15,160 nucleotides of DNA from CAVZLD01 sp964522605 (GTDB lineage: Bacteria; Planctomycetota; Planctomycetia; Pirellulales; Pirellulaceae): the NCBI GenBank assembly GCA_964522605.1, contig CAZFWV010000152.1, positions 1 through 15,160 on the forward strand. The letters run 5' to 3'. Under the pieces are notes generated by a model that had not been told where the DNA came from, ran no database searches, and was given only the letters and a program-made list of their open reading frames with translations. The position numbers were made by a program, and so were the translations under genes. This document shows, one piece after another, positions 5,738 through 13,112 of this stretch. Every line of letters begins with the position of its first letter. Position 1 is the stretch's first letter.

Positions 5738-6313
5738 ATGCCAGCATTTCTGCAAGGAATGATCGACAACTGGCCCGTCTGGATTGTCTCCGTCACGCTC
5801 GTCGTGGCGGCGGTGATCGACGGCGTCAAACTGAAAGTCCCCAACTGGATTACGTTTCCCATGATCATCACCGGTTGGATCTTTAGCGCCTGGAGCGCAG
5901 GAGCAGCCGACATGACCTGGTACCAAGGTCTCGGTTGGAGCCTATTCGGCACCGCCGTCGGACTCGCTTTGCTGCTTCCCGCCTACGCGATCGGTGGCAT
6001 GGGAGCCGGTGATGTGAAGCTGCTGGCGGGTGTCGGCGCCTGGATGCACGGAACTCACACGGCGTACGCCTTTGCGGTTTCCGCGATCGTGGGTGCGGTG
6101 CTCGCCATCGCCATGGTTGTGTACCGTCGGGCATGGCGAAAACACTCCAATCAGTTCTGGATGATCATCAATGAAATCTTGCTGATCCGGGATCCGGGCA
6201 AGTTGAGTGAGATGGCTGCTGAGCGGAAAAGCTCCATGCTGCTGTTGCCGTACGGGATCCCGCTAGCAATCGGAACAATTGTCTATTTCGCCTGGATGAA
6301 CATGCTTGTTTGA
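5738..6313 (+). CDS. cpaA: Prepilin peptidase of the Tad system (CpaA/TadV, A24 family)
   Basis: This 191-residue polytopic aspartyl protease of the inner membrane should cleave the Flp and TadE leaders. The two catalytic aspartates of the A24 family are visible: D28 in AAVIDGVKLKVPNWIT and D92 in the GxGD motif GGMGAGDVKLLAG. Hydrophobic segments occur near 14-28, 38-56, 66-85, 95-120 and 170-190. It lacks the N-terminal methyltransferase domain and zinc cysteines of PilD, as normal for CpaA/TadV. The segment 125-165 between the last helices is longer than in minimal CpaA proteins. It begins 39 nt after the small membrane ORF and ends 64 nt before the TadE start. The ATG has only a distant GAGG (11 nt upstream), so translation may be modest. 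Confidence 0.9.
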   Translation: MPAFLQGMIDNWPVWIVSVTLVVAAVIDGVKLKVPNWITFPMIITGWIFSAWSAGAADMTWYQGLGWSLFGTAVGLALLLPAYAIGGMGAGDVKLLAGVGAWMHGTHTAYAFAVSAIVGAVLAIAMVVYRRAWRKHSNQFWMIINEILLIRDPGKLSEMAAERKSSMLLLPYGIPLAIGTIVYFAWMNMLV

Positions 6314-6377
6314 ACCAGGAGAGACTCGGGGCAGAGTAGGGGAGCTGCTTCAAACTGCATCGGATGAGGCAACCTTG

Positions 6378-6818
6378 ATGAGACACGAGTGCAAGCTGGA
6401 CAAACTGTGTCAATCTTCCCGAAAGAGGCGAATAGGTGCCGCTGTCGTCGAGTTCGCGGTTGTGGCGCCGATATTCATACTCTTTGTGTTTGGGATGATT
6501 GAATATGGCCGGATGGTCATGGTGCAGCAGGTCCTGACGAACGCGTCGCGCGAGGGCGCACGCGTGGCGATTTTGGAGGGATCGACGCGAGATGACGTGA
6601 TTGATGCTGTCGTGGACTACTGTACGGCAGGGCAGATCGTGATCTCGGACAGTAATGTCTTGGTTCCGCAAGATCCGGAATTTGCCGGTGACGGCGATCC
6701 CGTGACGGTTACGGTGGGCGTCGCCTTCCGTGATGTCAGCTGGCTGCCTTCCCCGATGTATTTGGGAGCTGCGCAATTGTCGGCGACATCCGTAATGCGA
6801 AAAGAGAGCGCCCTGTAG
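6378..6818 (+). CDS. tadE: TadE-like pseudopilin
   Basis: This 146-residue protein has the TadE domain at its N-terminus: RRIGAAVVEFAVVAPIFILFVFGMIEYGRMVMVQQVLTNASREGARVAI (about 17-66). It has a basic stretch, glutamate E25 at the fifth position after G20 as in prepilins, a membrane helix (21-43), and the conserved N-A-S-R-E-G-A-R helix. The rest (67-146) is a small extracytoplasmic domain with DPVTVTVGVAF strands. TadE proteins are processed by the prepilin peptidase and act as minor subunits or assembly factors. I start at ATG 6378, with GAGG 8 nt upstream; a TTG at 6306 would overlap the cpaA end and add 24 unrelated residues. It is the only TadE-family gene here; TadF and TadG are not seen. 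Confidence 0.86.
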   Translation: MRHECKLDKLCQSSRKRRIGAAVVEFAVVAPIFILFVFGMIEYGRMVMVQQVLTNASREGARVAILEGSTRDDVIDAVVDYCTAGQIVISDSNVLVPQDPEFAGDGDPVTVTVGVAFRDVSWLPSPMYLGAAQLSATSVMRKESAL

Positions 6819-6878
6819 ACTCGACAATCAACCCGCATTAGCACGAAGGGTGCGAAGCAGAGAAAGGTGTGAGGAAAG

Positions 6879-7970
6879 ATGCGTCCCAAATCGATGATCT
6901 TGATCGTGATTGCCCTGGGGTGTGGTCTGATCGCCTCGATCGGTATCAGCCAGGTGATGGAAAAGCGTTCTGCGGCAGTAGCAGCGGCCCCCATGGAGAA
7001 CATTTATGTCGCAATGACCGACATTCCGCTGGGAGAAACGCTCACCGCCCAGATGGTCAAGTTGGAAGAGTGGCCGAAAGACAAGATTCCTGAGGGAGCC
7101 GTGCGTACGCTCGAGGAAATCGAGGATCGGCGACCACTGACGCGTCTGTATCCGGGCGAACCGATTCTGGCCGCCAAGCTGATCGACGCGAATAAGTTTT
7201 CGGGTGCCTCGGAGAAGATCCCCAAGGGACTGCGGGTTGTGTCCGTGAAAGTCACGATGGACAGTTCCGCCTCCGGGTTGATTCACCCCGGTGATCGAGT
7301 CGACGTGCTGGTCTTTCTCAAGGCGGGAAAAGGAATTCCCCACACCGAGACGCGGACGATCCTGAAGAACGTGACGGTCTTTGCGGTCAACGAGCGAACG
7401 CAGCGCGAACTGGAAGAAGAAGCCGACGCCATGGCGGCCAAAACCGTTTCGCTCCTGGTCAAGCCCAATCAAGTGGAAAGGGTTACGCTCGCCAGCGAGT
7501 TGGGTCGGATCAAGCTCTCGCTGCGTCGTTCGGATGATGATACCGAAGACAATGCAAACGGTGCGACACTTGCCGACCTGGAAAACGGTCCTGCCGGCGG
7601 ATCGCCTCGCGGCTCACTGCTGACGCAAACGCTGCCGACTTCACAAAGTGGTGTACCCGGTGGCATAACCGATTTTCTCAAGGGAATGCGGGCGATGAGC
7701 CTGAAAGATGCCGATACCACGGCCAAGGAAGGGTGGGTGATGCACATTCACACGCCCGCGGATATCCAAGTCTTCAACTGGGATGACCGGAACTCACTCC
7801 CGCGTGAACTGGTTGCCCCCCAGGTTCAAGACGATGTGGAAACCCAGGCAGAGTTTTCCGATTGGAATGCCCTGAACAACTGGGATGACTCCGACGGGCA
7901 AACATCCAATGATACGGATTCGGTAGACGATCTGACCGATACGGATGATGCAACACCGCTCACGGATTGA
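6879..7970 (+). CDS. cpaB: Tad pilus periplasmic assembly protein CpaB/RcpC
   Basis: The 363-residue protein has an N-terminal membrane anchor (about 6-25, MILIVIALGCGLIASIGIS) and then the SAF domain: ENIYVAMTDIPLGETLTAQMV...EGAVRTLEEIEDRRPLTRLYPGEPILAAKL (about 40-105). After it comes the RcpC/CpaB central region with GLRVVSVKVT and GLIHPGDRVDVLVFL, then TILKNVTVFAV and a KTVSLLVKPNQVERVTLASELGRIKLSLR segment. CpaB proteins sit in the periplasm and help the secretin gate or stabilise. The C-terminal 130 residues are acidic and low in complexity, ending in a D/T-rich tail (DSVDDLTDTDDATPLTD), longer than in the usual 250-300-residue family members. ATG 6879 has GAGG 6 nt upstream. It is followed after 69 nt by the secretin gene cpaC. 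Confidence 0.92.
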   Translation: MRPKSMILIVIALGCGLIASIGISQVMEKRSAAVAAAPMENIYVAMTDIPLGETLTAQMVKLEEWPKDKIPEGAVRTLEEIEDRRPLTRLYPGEPILAAKLIDANKFSGASEKIPKGLRVVSVKVTMDSSASGLIHPGDRVDVLVFLKAGKGIPHTETRTILKNVTVFAVNERTQRELEEEADAMAAKTVSLLVKPNQVERVTLASELGRIKLSLRRSDDDTEDNANGATLADLENGPAGGSPRGSLLTQTLPTSQSGVPGGITDFLKGMRAMSLKDADTTAKEGWVMHIHTPADIQVFNWDDRNSLPRELVAPQVQDDVETQAEFSDWNALNNWDDSDGQTSNDTDSVDDLTDTDDATPLTD

Positions 7971-7978
7971 GCGGCTGG

Positions 7979-7994
7979 GGCCGGGTTACCGGCC
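7979..7994 (+). other. Short GC-rich hairpin between cpaB and cpaC
   Basis: GGCCGG (7979-7984) pairs with CCGGCC (7989-7994) around GTTA, followed by TCTTCT. The T content after it is too weak for a confident terminator; it may be an RNA processing or stability element. Confidence 0.3.
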
Positions 7995-8039
7995 TCTTCT
8001 CCCGAGAGTAAATCGTTGCTAACGCAAGGACGCAAGCAG

Positions 8040-9728
8040 ATGGCCAATACGGTAAGACGACTCGCGGAGTGTTTTTCGGCTTTCTCTCTCTGTTGGATCT
8101 TCGTGGGCGTCCTCGCGGCCCAGGAACTGGAGAATCGAGTCGAATACAAGGTTACCAAGGAGAACCAGCGGCTGGAAATGGTAGTCAACACCAGCCGCAT
8201 TCTGACGTTGGACAAGGAGGTCCCCCGAGCCATGGTGAACAACCCGGATGTTGTGCGGGTTGTTCCCCTATCGCCGACCAAGGTTCAAATCTCGGCCCTC
8301 AAGCCCGGCGTCACCCAGGTCAACCTTTGGGATGAAGACGGGACTCTCTACACCGTCAGTTTGATCATCATGGGAGACGCGCAGGAGCTGCAGATGCTGC
8401 TGCAGACGGAGTTCCCGCAGGCATCTCTTCGCGTGCGGCCGTTGGCAACCAGTGTCGTACTCTCCGGACGGGTCGATCGCTCGGATGAAGTCAGCCGCAT
8501 CGTTCGGATGGCGGAAGACTACTATCCGAAGGTGATCAACAATATCACCGTGGGTGGCGTTCAACAGGTGATGCTCCACGTCAAAGTCATGGAGGTCTCG
8601 CGCACCAAGTTGCGATCGCTCGGGTTCGATTGGGCCTACTTCAGCGGCGGCGACTTTGTGATTCAGAGCGTGAGTGGACTGATTGACGCGGCCACCTCGG
8701 GAGGCGGCACGGCGGTCGGCACCGGTGGCGAAACCGTTCGTTTCGGCATCGTCAATGGCGACAACGCGTTCTTTGGCTTCCTGGAAGCACTTCGTGAGAA
8801 CGACCTCGCGAAGATCCTGGCTGAACCCACACTGGTTACGGTCAGTGGTCGTTCTGCGAGCTTCAACTCGGGTGGTGAATTTCCGATTCTGGTTCCCCAG
8901 AGCTTGGGGACGATCGCGATCGAATACAAGCAATACGGAACACGTGTCGACTTTGTACCGATCGTGATGGGGAATGGAAATATCCGCCTGGAAGTCCGTC
9001 CCCAGGTCAGCGAATTGGACAATGCGAATGGTGTGACCATTAACGGGACTCGCGTTCCTGGTCTGCGGTCTCGCTGGGTTGACACGGCCGTCGAGATGAA
9101 GGCGGGACAAACGCTCGCCCTGGCGGGCTTGATCCAGACGCGGATCGAAGCGCAGAACCGAGGAATCCCGTGGCTGGCCGATCTGCCGTGGGCAGGTGCG
9201 GCATTCCGTCGGGTCGAAGAGCAGAAGAACGAGATCGAACTGGTGGTCACGGTGCGACCCGAACTGGTCGATGCCCTGGATCCACTCGAGGTCCCCGCCT
9301 GCCTGCCGGGTGAGCAGACCACCAGTCCGAACGATGTGGAGCTCTACTTCCGCGGTTACCTCGAAGTGCCCAGTTGCTGCACGGACGGCAGTTGTGGCAA
9401 CTGCCAGATGGGGACCATGCCGAATGGAACCGTGATTGAGGTTCCTGGTGGTGAAGCGGTGCCGACGCCGGCCGAAACCGAAACGCTTCCGCCGGCCGGC
9501 GAAGCCGCGGGCATCGTGCCGCAGACTCGATGGTCGACACCCTACGGTGGAAAAGTCGTGACGCCTCCGTCGGAATCCGCGACGCCCACGACGACGAGTC
9601 GAGCGGTGATGCCGATCACGAGCCCCATGAGTCGACAGAATCGCCAGAATGCTTACGACTCCCACCGCACCTATCCGTCAGAAGACCCAGGTTTGTTTGG
9701 CGGTGTGGGATACGACGACCTAAATTAA
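8040..9728 (+). CDS. cpaC: Tad pilus outer-membrane secretin CpaC/RcpA
   Basis: The 562-residue protein begins with a signal peptide (MANTVRRLAECF...WIFVGVLAA, cleavage likely near 27). The N-terminal pilus-assembly domain follows (about 35-110, with RILTLDKEVPRAMVNNPDVVRVVPLSPTKVQISALKPG), then a BON-like segment (about 115-170) and the secretin domain (about 180-400). The secretin core is shown by VMLHVKVMEVSRTKLRSLGFDW, LAEPTLVTVSGRSASFNSGGEFPILVPQ and the closing WLADLPWAGAAFRRVEEQKNEIELVVTVRPELV. It should form the multimeric outer-membrane channel for the pilus. The last 150 residues are unusual: a cysteine cluster (CCTDGSCGNC) and a P/T/S/E-rich tail, not typical of RcpA. ATG 8040 has AAGGA 9 nt upstream; TTG at 8016 would put eight residues before the signal peptide. 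It ends just before a terminator-like hairpin. Confidence 0.95.
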   Translation: MANTVRRLAECFSAFSLCWIFVGVLAAQELENRVEYKVTKENQRLEMVVNTSRILTLDKEVPRAMVNNPDVVRVVPLSPTKVQISALKPGVTQVNLWDEDGTLYTVSLIIMGDAQELQMLLQTEFPQASLRVRPLATSVVLSGRVDRSDEVSRIVRMAEDYYPKVINNITVGGVQQVMLHVKVMEVSRTKLRSLGFDWAYFSGGDFVIQSVSGLIDAATSGGGTAVGTGGETVRFGIVNGDNAFFGFLEALRENDLAKILAEPTLVTVSGRSASFNSGGEFPILVPQSLGTIAIEYKQYGTRVDFVPIVMGNGNIRLEVRPQVSELDNANGVTINGTRVPGLRSRWVDTAVEMKAGQTLALAGLIQTRIEAQNRGIPWLADLPWAGAAFRRVEEQKNEIELVVTVRPELVDALDPLEVPACLPGEQTTSPNDVELYFRGYLEVPSCCTDGSCGNCQMGTMPNGTVIEVPGGEAVPTPAETETLPPAGEAAGIVPQTRWSTPYGGKVVTPPSESATPTTTSRAVMPITSPMSRQNRQNAYDSHRTYPSEDPGLFGGVGYDDLN

Positions 9729-9746
9729 AGATGAAGTGATTCTTCA

Positions 9747-9781
9747 GGTCCCTTGGATGTGCGCATCCAAGGGACCAATTT
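9747..9781 (+). terminator. Terminator-like hairpin after cpaC
   Basis: GGTCCCTTGGATG (9747-9759) pairs perfectly over 13 bp with CATCCAAGGGACC (9764-9776) around TGCG, then AATTT. The T-run is only three bases, so it is a strong hairpin but a moderate terminator. It lies 18 nt after the cpaC stop and shows that the cpaE start is downstream of it. Confidence 0.7.
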
Positions 9782-9819
9782 CGTATCGCTCTGTCTCCTC
9801 GACGCGGGTCGTATGCACC

Positions 9820-11040
9820 ATGGGAAATGTCTTGCGCTTGGCGATCGTCGATCCTACGGATAGGAGTCGTGACGCACTCAAAAACATGCTGCTCCGGATG
9901 GATACCGTCTGGCTGGAAGCCGAATGTTCGCGTTACGAGTTCTTCTGTGACGTTGTCGCTCAAAGTCATCCAGACGTTGTGATTGTCAGTCTGGACGAGA
10001 ATCCTGGCCGCGCTGTTTCTCTCGTGGAACAGTTGCGCGATTCGGCGGACTGCAGCATCGTGGTCGCCAGCAGTTCCAACGACGGGGAACTCATTCTGCG
10101 TGCCATGCGCGCCGGAGCAAAAGAGTTTCTGACGCAGCCGTTGACCATGGATGAGCTGGTCTCCGCCTTTGAACGCATTCTGCACCAACGCAGCGGATCG
10201 AATGTGGTCAAGGGGCGCGGTTGTGCCTGCATTGCGGTTTCTGGAGCAAGTGGCGGTGTGGGCTCCACCAGCCTGGCCGTCAACCTGGGATGTGCGCTGG
10301 CGTCGGATGAAGCGAATTCTGTTGCCCTCGTCGATTTGGATCTCTCGCTGGGTGACGCCGACGTTTTCCTTGATACGATTCCGGATTATACGCTGGCGGA
10401 TGTCGCACAGAACGTTTCGCGGATGGACTTCGCTTTGCTCAAGAAGTCCATGACGAAACACTCGTCCGGCCTTTACCTCTTGCCGCGGCCGGTCCAGTTG
10501 CAGGACGCCCCTTTGGTCTCGCCCGAGGATCTTCGACGCGTCCTGGGATTGCTCAAGGCCAGCTTTACCCACGTGATTCTCGACCTGTCGAAGGCCTACA
10601 GCCCGGTGGATATGGCCGCCCTCGAGGAATCAAACCACGTGCTACTGGTCACACAGCTGGACCTGCCCTGCCTGCGGAATGTTGTTCGGCTGATGATGTC
10701 GTTCGACGAAGTCGATGGTCTGAAAGAGAAGTCGAAGATCGTCGTGAATCGTGTCGGCCTGGATGCCGGACAGATCGGACTGAAGAAGGCACAAGAAACG
10801 ATCGGTCGGGAGATCTTCTGGCAGATTCCCAACGACTATCGGACCATGGTCGAAGTCCGCAACAATGGTGTGCCTCTGTTGGAGCAATTCCCCAAGGCCA
10901 GCATCACCCAGGCCGTCGTCGCCTTAGCCATGACGCTTACGGGGGATCCGTCTGAAGTGGAAACGGCCGAAAAGGCCGGCAACGCGGGCTGGTTGAGCTT
11001 CTGGTCGTCCCGAAAGTCTGCCCCGCGCAAGGACGGCTAA
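9820..11040 (+). CDS. cpaE: Tad pilus localisation ATPase-like protein CpaE/TadZ
   Basis: The 406-residue protein has an atypical receiver domain (5-120) and a MinD/ParA-like domain (135-385). In the receiver, the strand DVVIVSLDENPG carries S57 where a response regulator has its phospho-acceptor aspartate. In the ATPase domain the deviant Walker A reads A143-S-G-G-V-G-S-T-S151, so both lysines of KGGxGKT are missing. The Walker A' strand VALVDLDLSLGDADVFLD (D172, D174) and the Walker B strand HVILDLSKAYS remain. TadZ/CpaE proteins place the Tad machine at the pole or membrane and often have altered P-loops. I start at ATG 9820: the longer frame from GTG 9736 would translate the hairpin at 9747-9776. 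The ribosome site before 9820 is weak. A 700-bp spacer separates it from cpaF. Confidence 0.9.
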   Translation: MGNVLRLAIVDPTDRSRDALKNMLLRMDTVWLEAECSRYEFFCDVVAQSHPDVVIVSLDENPGRAVSLVEQLRDSADCSIVVASSSNDGELILRAMRAGAKEFLTQPLTMDELVSAFERILHQRSGSNVVKGRGCACIAVSGASGGVGSTSLAVNLGCALASDEANSVALVDLDLSLGDADVFLDTIPDYTLADVAQNVSRMDFALLKKSMTKHSSGLYLLPRPVQLQDAPLVSPEDLRRVLGLLKASFTHVILDLSKAYSPVDMAALEESNHVLLVTQLDLPCLRNVVRLMMSFDEVDGLKEKSKIVVNRVGLDAGQIGLKKAQETIGREIFWQIPNDYRTMVEVRNNGVPLLEQFPKASITQAVVALAMTLTGDPSEVETAEKAGNAGWLSFWSSRKSAPRKDG

Positions 11041-11397
11041 GCGAGGCGAACCGCTGCCGCCAGGCGACGTGCGTTGCGCGGAACGCGAATCCACGCGGAG
11101 AGGAAACTCTCGATCCGGCCGATCAGGCCAATCTCCACCGACAGATCGGTGATCGTCTGTTTCTTCCGTTGCATCGATGGTTCGCTCTTCGATCTCGGGC
11201 ATTCTGCCTGCAGCATTTCTCACGGATCAGCCGACCGGTACCGGAAGAAAAAGGGGCCGCGGAGGCACGCGGAAAGACGCCGAGCGGCAGGGCCGCCACT
11301 CAAGGGGGACGGTGCCGCGGAATTCATGCCCCCGTTGTAAGGAACGCCGGTTGACACACGCGATGAAATCTCGCGTGCGATCGAGGAAGGGGAGAGA

Positions 11398-11473
11398 ACC
11401 ACGGATTATACGGAGAAAACGGATGGGGACCGATCCATCCGTGCGCCTCCGTCTTTTCCGTAAAATCCGTGGT
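11398..11473. repeat. MITE-like palindromic repeat with ACCACGGAT ends
   Basis: The left arm ACCACGGATTATACGGAGAA (from 11398) and the right arm, ending AAAATCCGTGGT at 11473, are imperfect inverted copies. The centre holds CGGATGG (11420-11426) with CCATCCG (11435-11441). The arms repeat the theme ACGGA. Elements with ACCACGGAT termini are widespread dispersed intergenic palindromes in planctomycetes and other bacteria; the copy here is diverged between its arms. No coding capacity. Confidence 0.7.
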
Positions 11474-11493
11474 CCCTCTTCGATCTACGGCTT

Positions 11494-11544
11494 CGTGCCG
11501 CTTGTGCGGAACCACGAGGCCTACCTCTTCGGCGAAGCGGCACG
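11494..11544. repeat. Inverted repeat next to the palindromic element
   Basis: CGTGCCGCTT (11494-11503) and AAGCGGCACG (11535-11544) are perfect 10-bp inverted copies separated by 31 nt, which include GAGGCCTACCTC. It may be part of the same inserted element as 11398-11473 or a stem in the cpaF leader. Confidence 0.5.
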
Positions 11545-11599
11545 TCCACGCAGCACGCGTGAATCTGATCGCTCAGAGCCGGGAGCCATCCCTTCACGG

Positions 11600-11626
11600 T
11601 TGACATGGAACAACGTGAGCTATGCT
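11600..11626 (+). promoter_or_regulatory. Candidate promoter for the cpaF-tadB-tadC block
   Basis: A perfect TTGACA (11600-11605) precedes TATGCT (11621-11626) by 15 nt, slightly short of the ideal 17. The site is about 115 nt before the cpaF start, after a long spacer, where a separate promoter is expected. A small hairpin (GCTTC 11624-11628 with GAAGC 11634-11638) overlaps the likely start of transcription. Confidence 0.4.
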
Positions 11627-11741
11627 TCGAAAAGAAGCTCTGACCCGGCGGAGGGACGAGATCGTATTCTCGCGAGCTTGGACCCCTACTAGACCTTGAG
11701 CACCGATCATAGTTGACCGGTAAGGAAATCCCAGGACCACT

Positions 11742-13064
11742 ATGAAGTCGACCAGTTCTACGCCAAGGATTCCCGACTCATCAAAGAACGAAGAGTTCGA
11801 GAATCTGAAACGACGAATTCACGGAAAGCTCGTCGATAAGCTTGACCTGAACAAAGTGGGTGAACTGCAGGGTGATACTCTGCGCCGCGAGATCCGGCTC
11901 GTCGTCGAGCATCTGTGCGACACCGAAGACACGCTGCTGAACCGCAGCGAGCGGGAACGGTTGATCGACGAAGTGCTCGACGAGACGTTCGGTCTGGGGC
12001 CGCTCGAGTTGTTGCTGAAGGATCATAAGATCTCAGACATCATGATCAATGGTCCAAAGCACATCTATGTCGAGCGACATGGCAAAATGGAAAAGACGAA
12101 CGTCGAGTTCCGGGACAACGCCCACCTGATGCAGATCATCGATCGGATCGTCTCCAAGGTCGGCAGACGCGTCGACGAGACCTGTCCGATGGTCGACGCA
12201 CGGCTGCAGGATGGTTCGCGTGTCAACGCAATCATTCCGCCCCTCGCGCTCGATGGTGCCGCCGTATCCATCCGTCGTTTTGGCTCGAATCCACTCAAGC
12301 TGGAAGACCTGCTGAACTACAAGGCGTTCACGCCGGAAATGGTGATGTTGCTCGAGGGCGCGATCAAGGCGCGCCTGAACGTCGTCATCTCCGGCGGGAC
12401 CGGCTCCGGTAAAACGACGCTGCTCAATACACTGTCCAGCTTCATCCCCAATACGGACCGCATAATCACGATCGAAGATGCCGCAGAAATTCAACTCCAG
12501 CAGGAACATGTGGTCCGTCTGGAAACCCGGCCCCCCAACATTGAAGGCAAGGGGTCGATCACGGCAACCGACTTGGTGAAGAACGCCCTCCGCATGCGGC
12601 CTGAGCGAATCATCATCGGCGAGTGCCGCGGCCCGGAAACACTGGACATGCTGCAGGCGATGAACACGGGCCACGAAGGCTCCATGACGACCCTGCACGC
12701 CAACTCGCCTCGTGACGCCATCGCGCGGATGGAAACGATGATCATGATGGCGGGATTCGAGTTGCCCATCAAGGCGATGCGACAGCAGATTGCCAGTGCC
12801 GTCGACCTGATCATTCAGGTGAGCCGTCTGCAGGGCGGTAAGCGACGAGTGACGCACATTGCGGAAGTCGTCGGTATGGAACAGGACACGGTTGTCATGC
12901 AAGACGTCTACCGTTACCTCCGCGATGGGATTGACGAAGCCGGTGCTGCGCGGGGCCGCTTTGTCGCAACCGGAATTCGACCGAACTTCATGCCTCGCCT
13001 CGAGGCGGTCGGCATTCGACTGCCCGGCAGTGCATTTCGCGAACGTGTGATGTTAAACGACTAG
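11742..13064 (+). CDS. cpaF: Tad pilus motor ATPase CpaF/TadA
   Basis: This 440-residue secretion ATPase of the VirB11/GspE superfamily should power Flp pilus extension, and possibly retraction, at the inner membrane. An N-terminal helical region (15-100) includes FGLGPLELLLKDHKISDIMINGP, the TadA/CpaF signature. The core holds Walker A G218-G-T-G-S-G-K-T225, an Asp box TIEDAAE (243-249), Walker B RIIIGECRG with E294, and the His box GHEGSMTTLHAN (310-321). The second ATPase signature TGIRP lies near the C-terminus. The length is typical. ATG 11742 has AGGA 5 nt upstream. TadB follows after 48 nt and TadC after that, forming the motor-platform block. It is separated from cpaE by a repeat-bearing spacer and probably has its own promoter. 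Confidence 0.97.
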   Translation: MKSTSSTPRIPDSSKNEEFENLKRRIHGKLVDKLDLNKVGELQGDTLRREIRLVVEHLCDTEDTLLNRSERERLIDEVLDETFGLGPLELLLKDHKISDIMINGPKHIYVERHGKMEKTNVEFRDNAHLMQIIDRIVSKVGRRVDETCPMVDARLQDGSRVNAIIPPLALDGAAVSIRRFGSNPLKLEDLLNYKAFTPEMVMLLEGAIKARLNVVISGGTGSGKTTLLNTLSSFIPNTDRIITIEDAAEIQLQQEHVVRLETRPPNIEGKGSITATDLVKNALRMRPERIIIGECRGPETLDMLQAMNTGHEGSMTTLHANSPRDAIARMETMIMMAGFELPIKAMRQQIASAVDLIIQVSRLQGGKRRVTHIAEVVGMEQDTVVMQDVYRYLRDGIDEAGAARGRFVATGIRPNFMPRLEAVGIRLPGSAFRERVMLND

Positions 13065-13112
13065 GAACCCAGCTCAAGACCGCGGCAATGCCCGGCGCGA
13101 AGGTGATTATTC

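Larger units (their letters stand above)
11041..11741. other. 700-bp spacer with decayed repeats between cpaE and cpaF
   Basis: No convincing gene lies here. An open + frame at 11177-11692 crosses the palindromic repeats and resembles nothing. Near the cpaE end are short hairpins: GAGAG/CTCTC around GAAA (11098-11111) and CACCGA/TCGGTG around CAGA (11136-11151), the latter followed by a T-rich stretch and perhaps a weak terminator. A G-rich segment around 11252-11290 (CCGCGGAGGCACGCGG and following) looks like a decayed copy of the 'ccgcagaggcgcagag'-type intergenic repeats found in many bacterial genomes. Two larger inverted repeats and a candidate promoter are listed separately. Confidence 0.6.

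Noticed and set aside
5108..5926. 272-codon open frame on the minus strand across pilin leader, pilin and cpaA start
   Set aside because: It crosses the riboswitch leader hairpin, flp and its terminator; the sense-strand features explain the region.
7979..7994. Intrinsic terminator between cpaB and cpaC
   Set aside because: The stem is only 6 bp and is followed by TCTTCT rather than a T-run; kept only as a hairpin.
8268..9665. 465-codon open frame on the minus strand
   Set aside because: It lies antisense to the clear secretin gene, has R/H-rich composition and no recognisable domain; it is a GC-driven shadow.
9736..9819. N-terminal extension of CpaE from GTG 9736
   Set aside because: These codons are the terminator-like hairpin; the conserved receiver domain begins right after ATG 9820.
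9616..10572. 318-codon open frame on the minus strand
   Set aside because: Antisense to cpaC and cpaE and crossing their terminator hairpin; no family resemblance.
11177..11692. 171-codon open frame on the plus strand in the cpaE-cpaF spacer
   Set aside because: It runs through palindromic repeats, is very rich in R and S, has no ribosome site and resembles no family.
12033..12902. 289-codon open frame on the minus strand
   Set aside because: Antisense to the core of cpaF; composition is that of a shadow frame.
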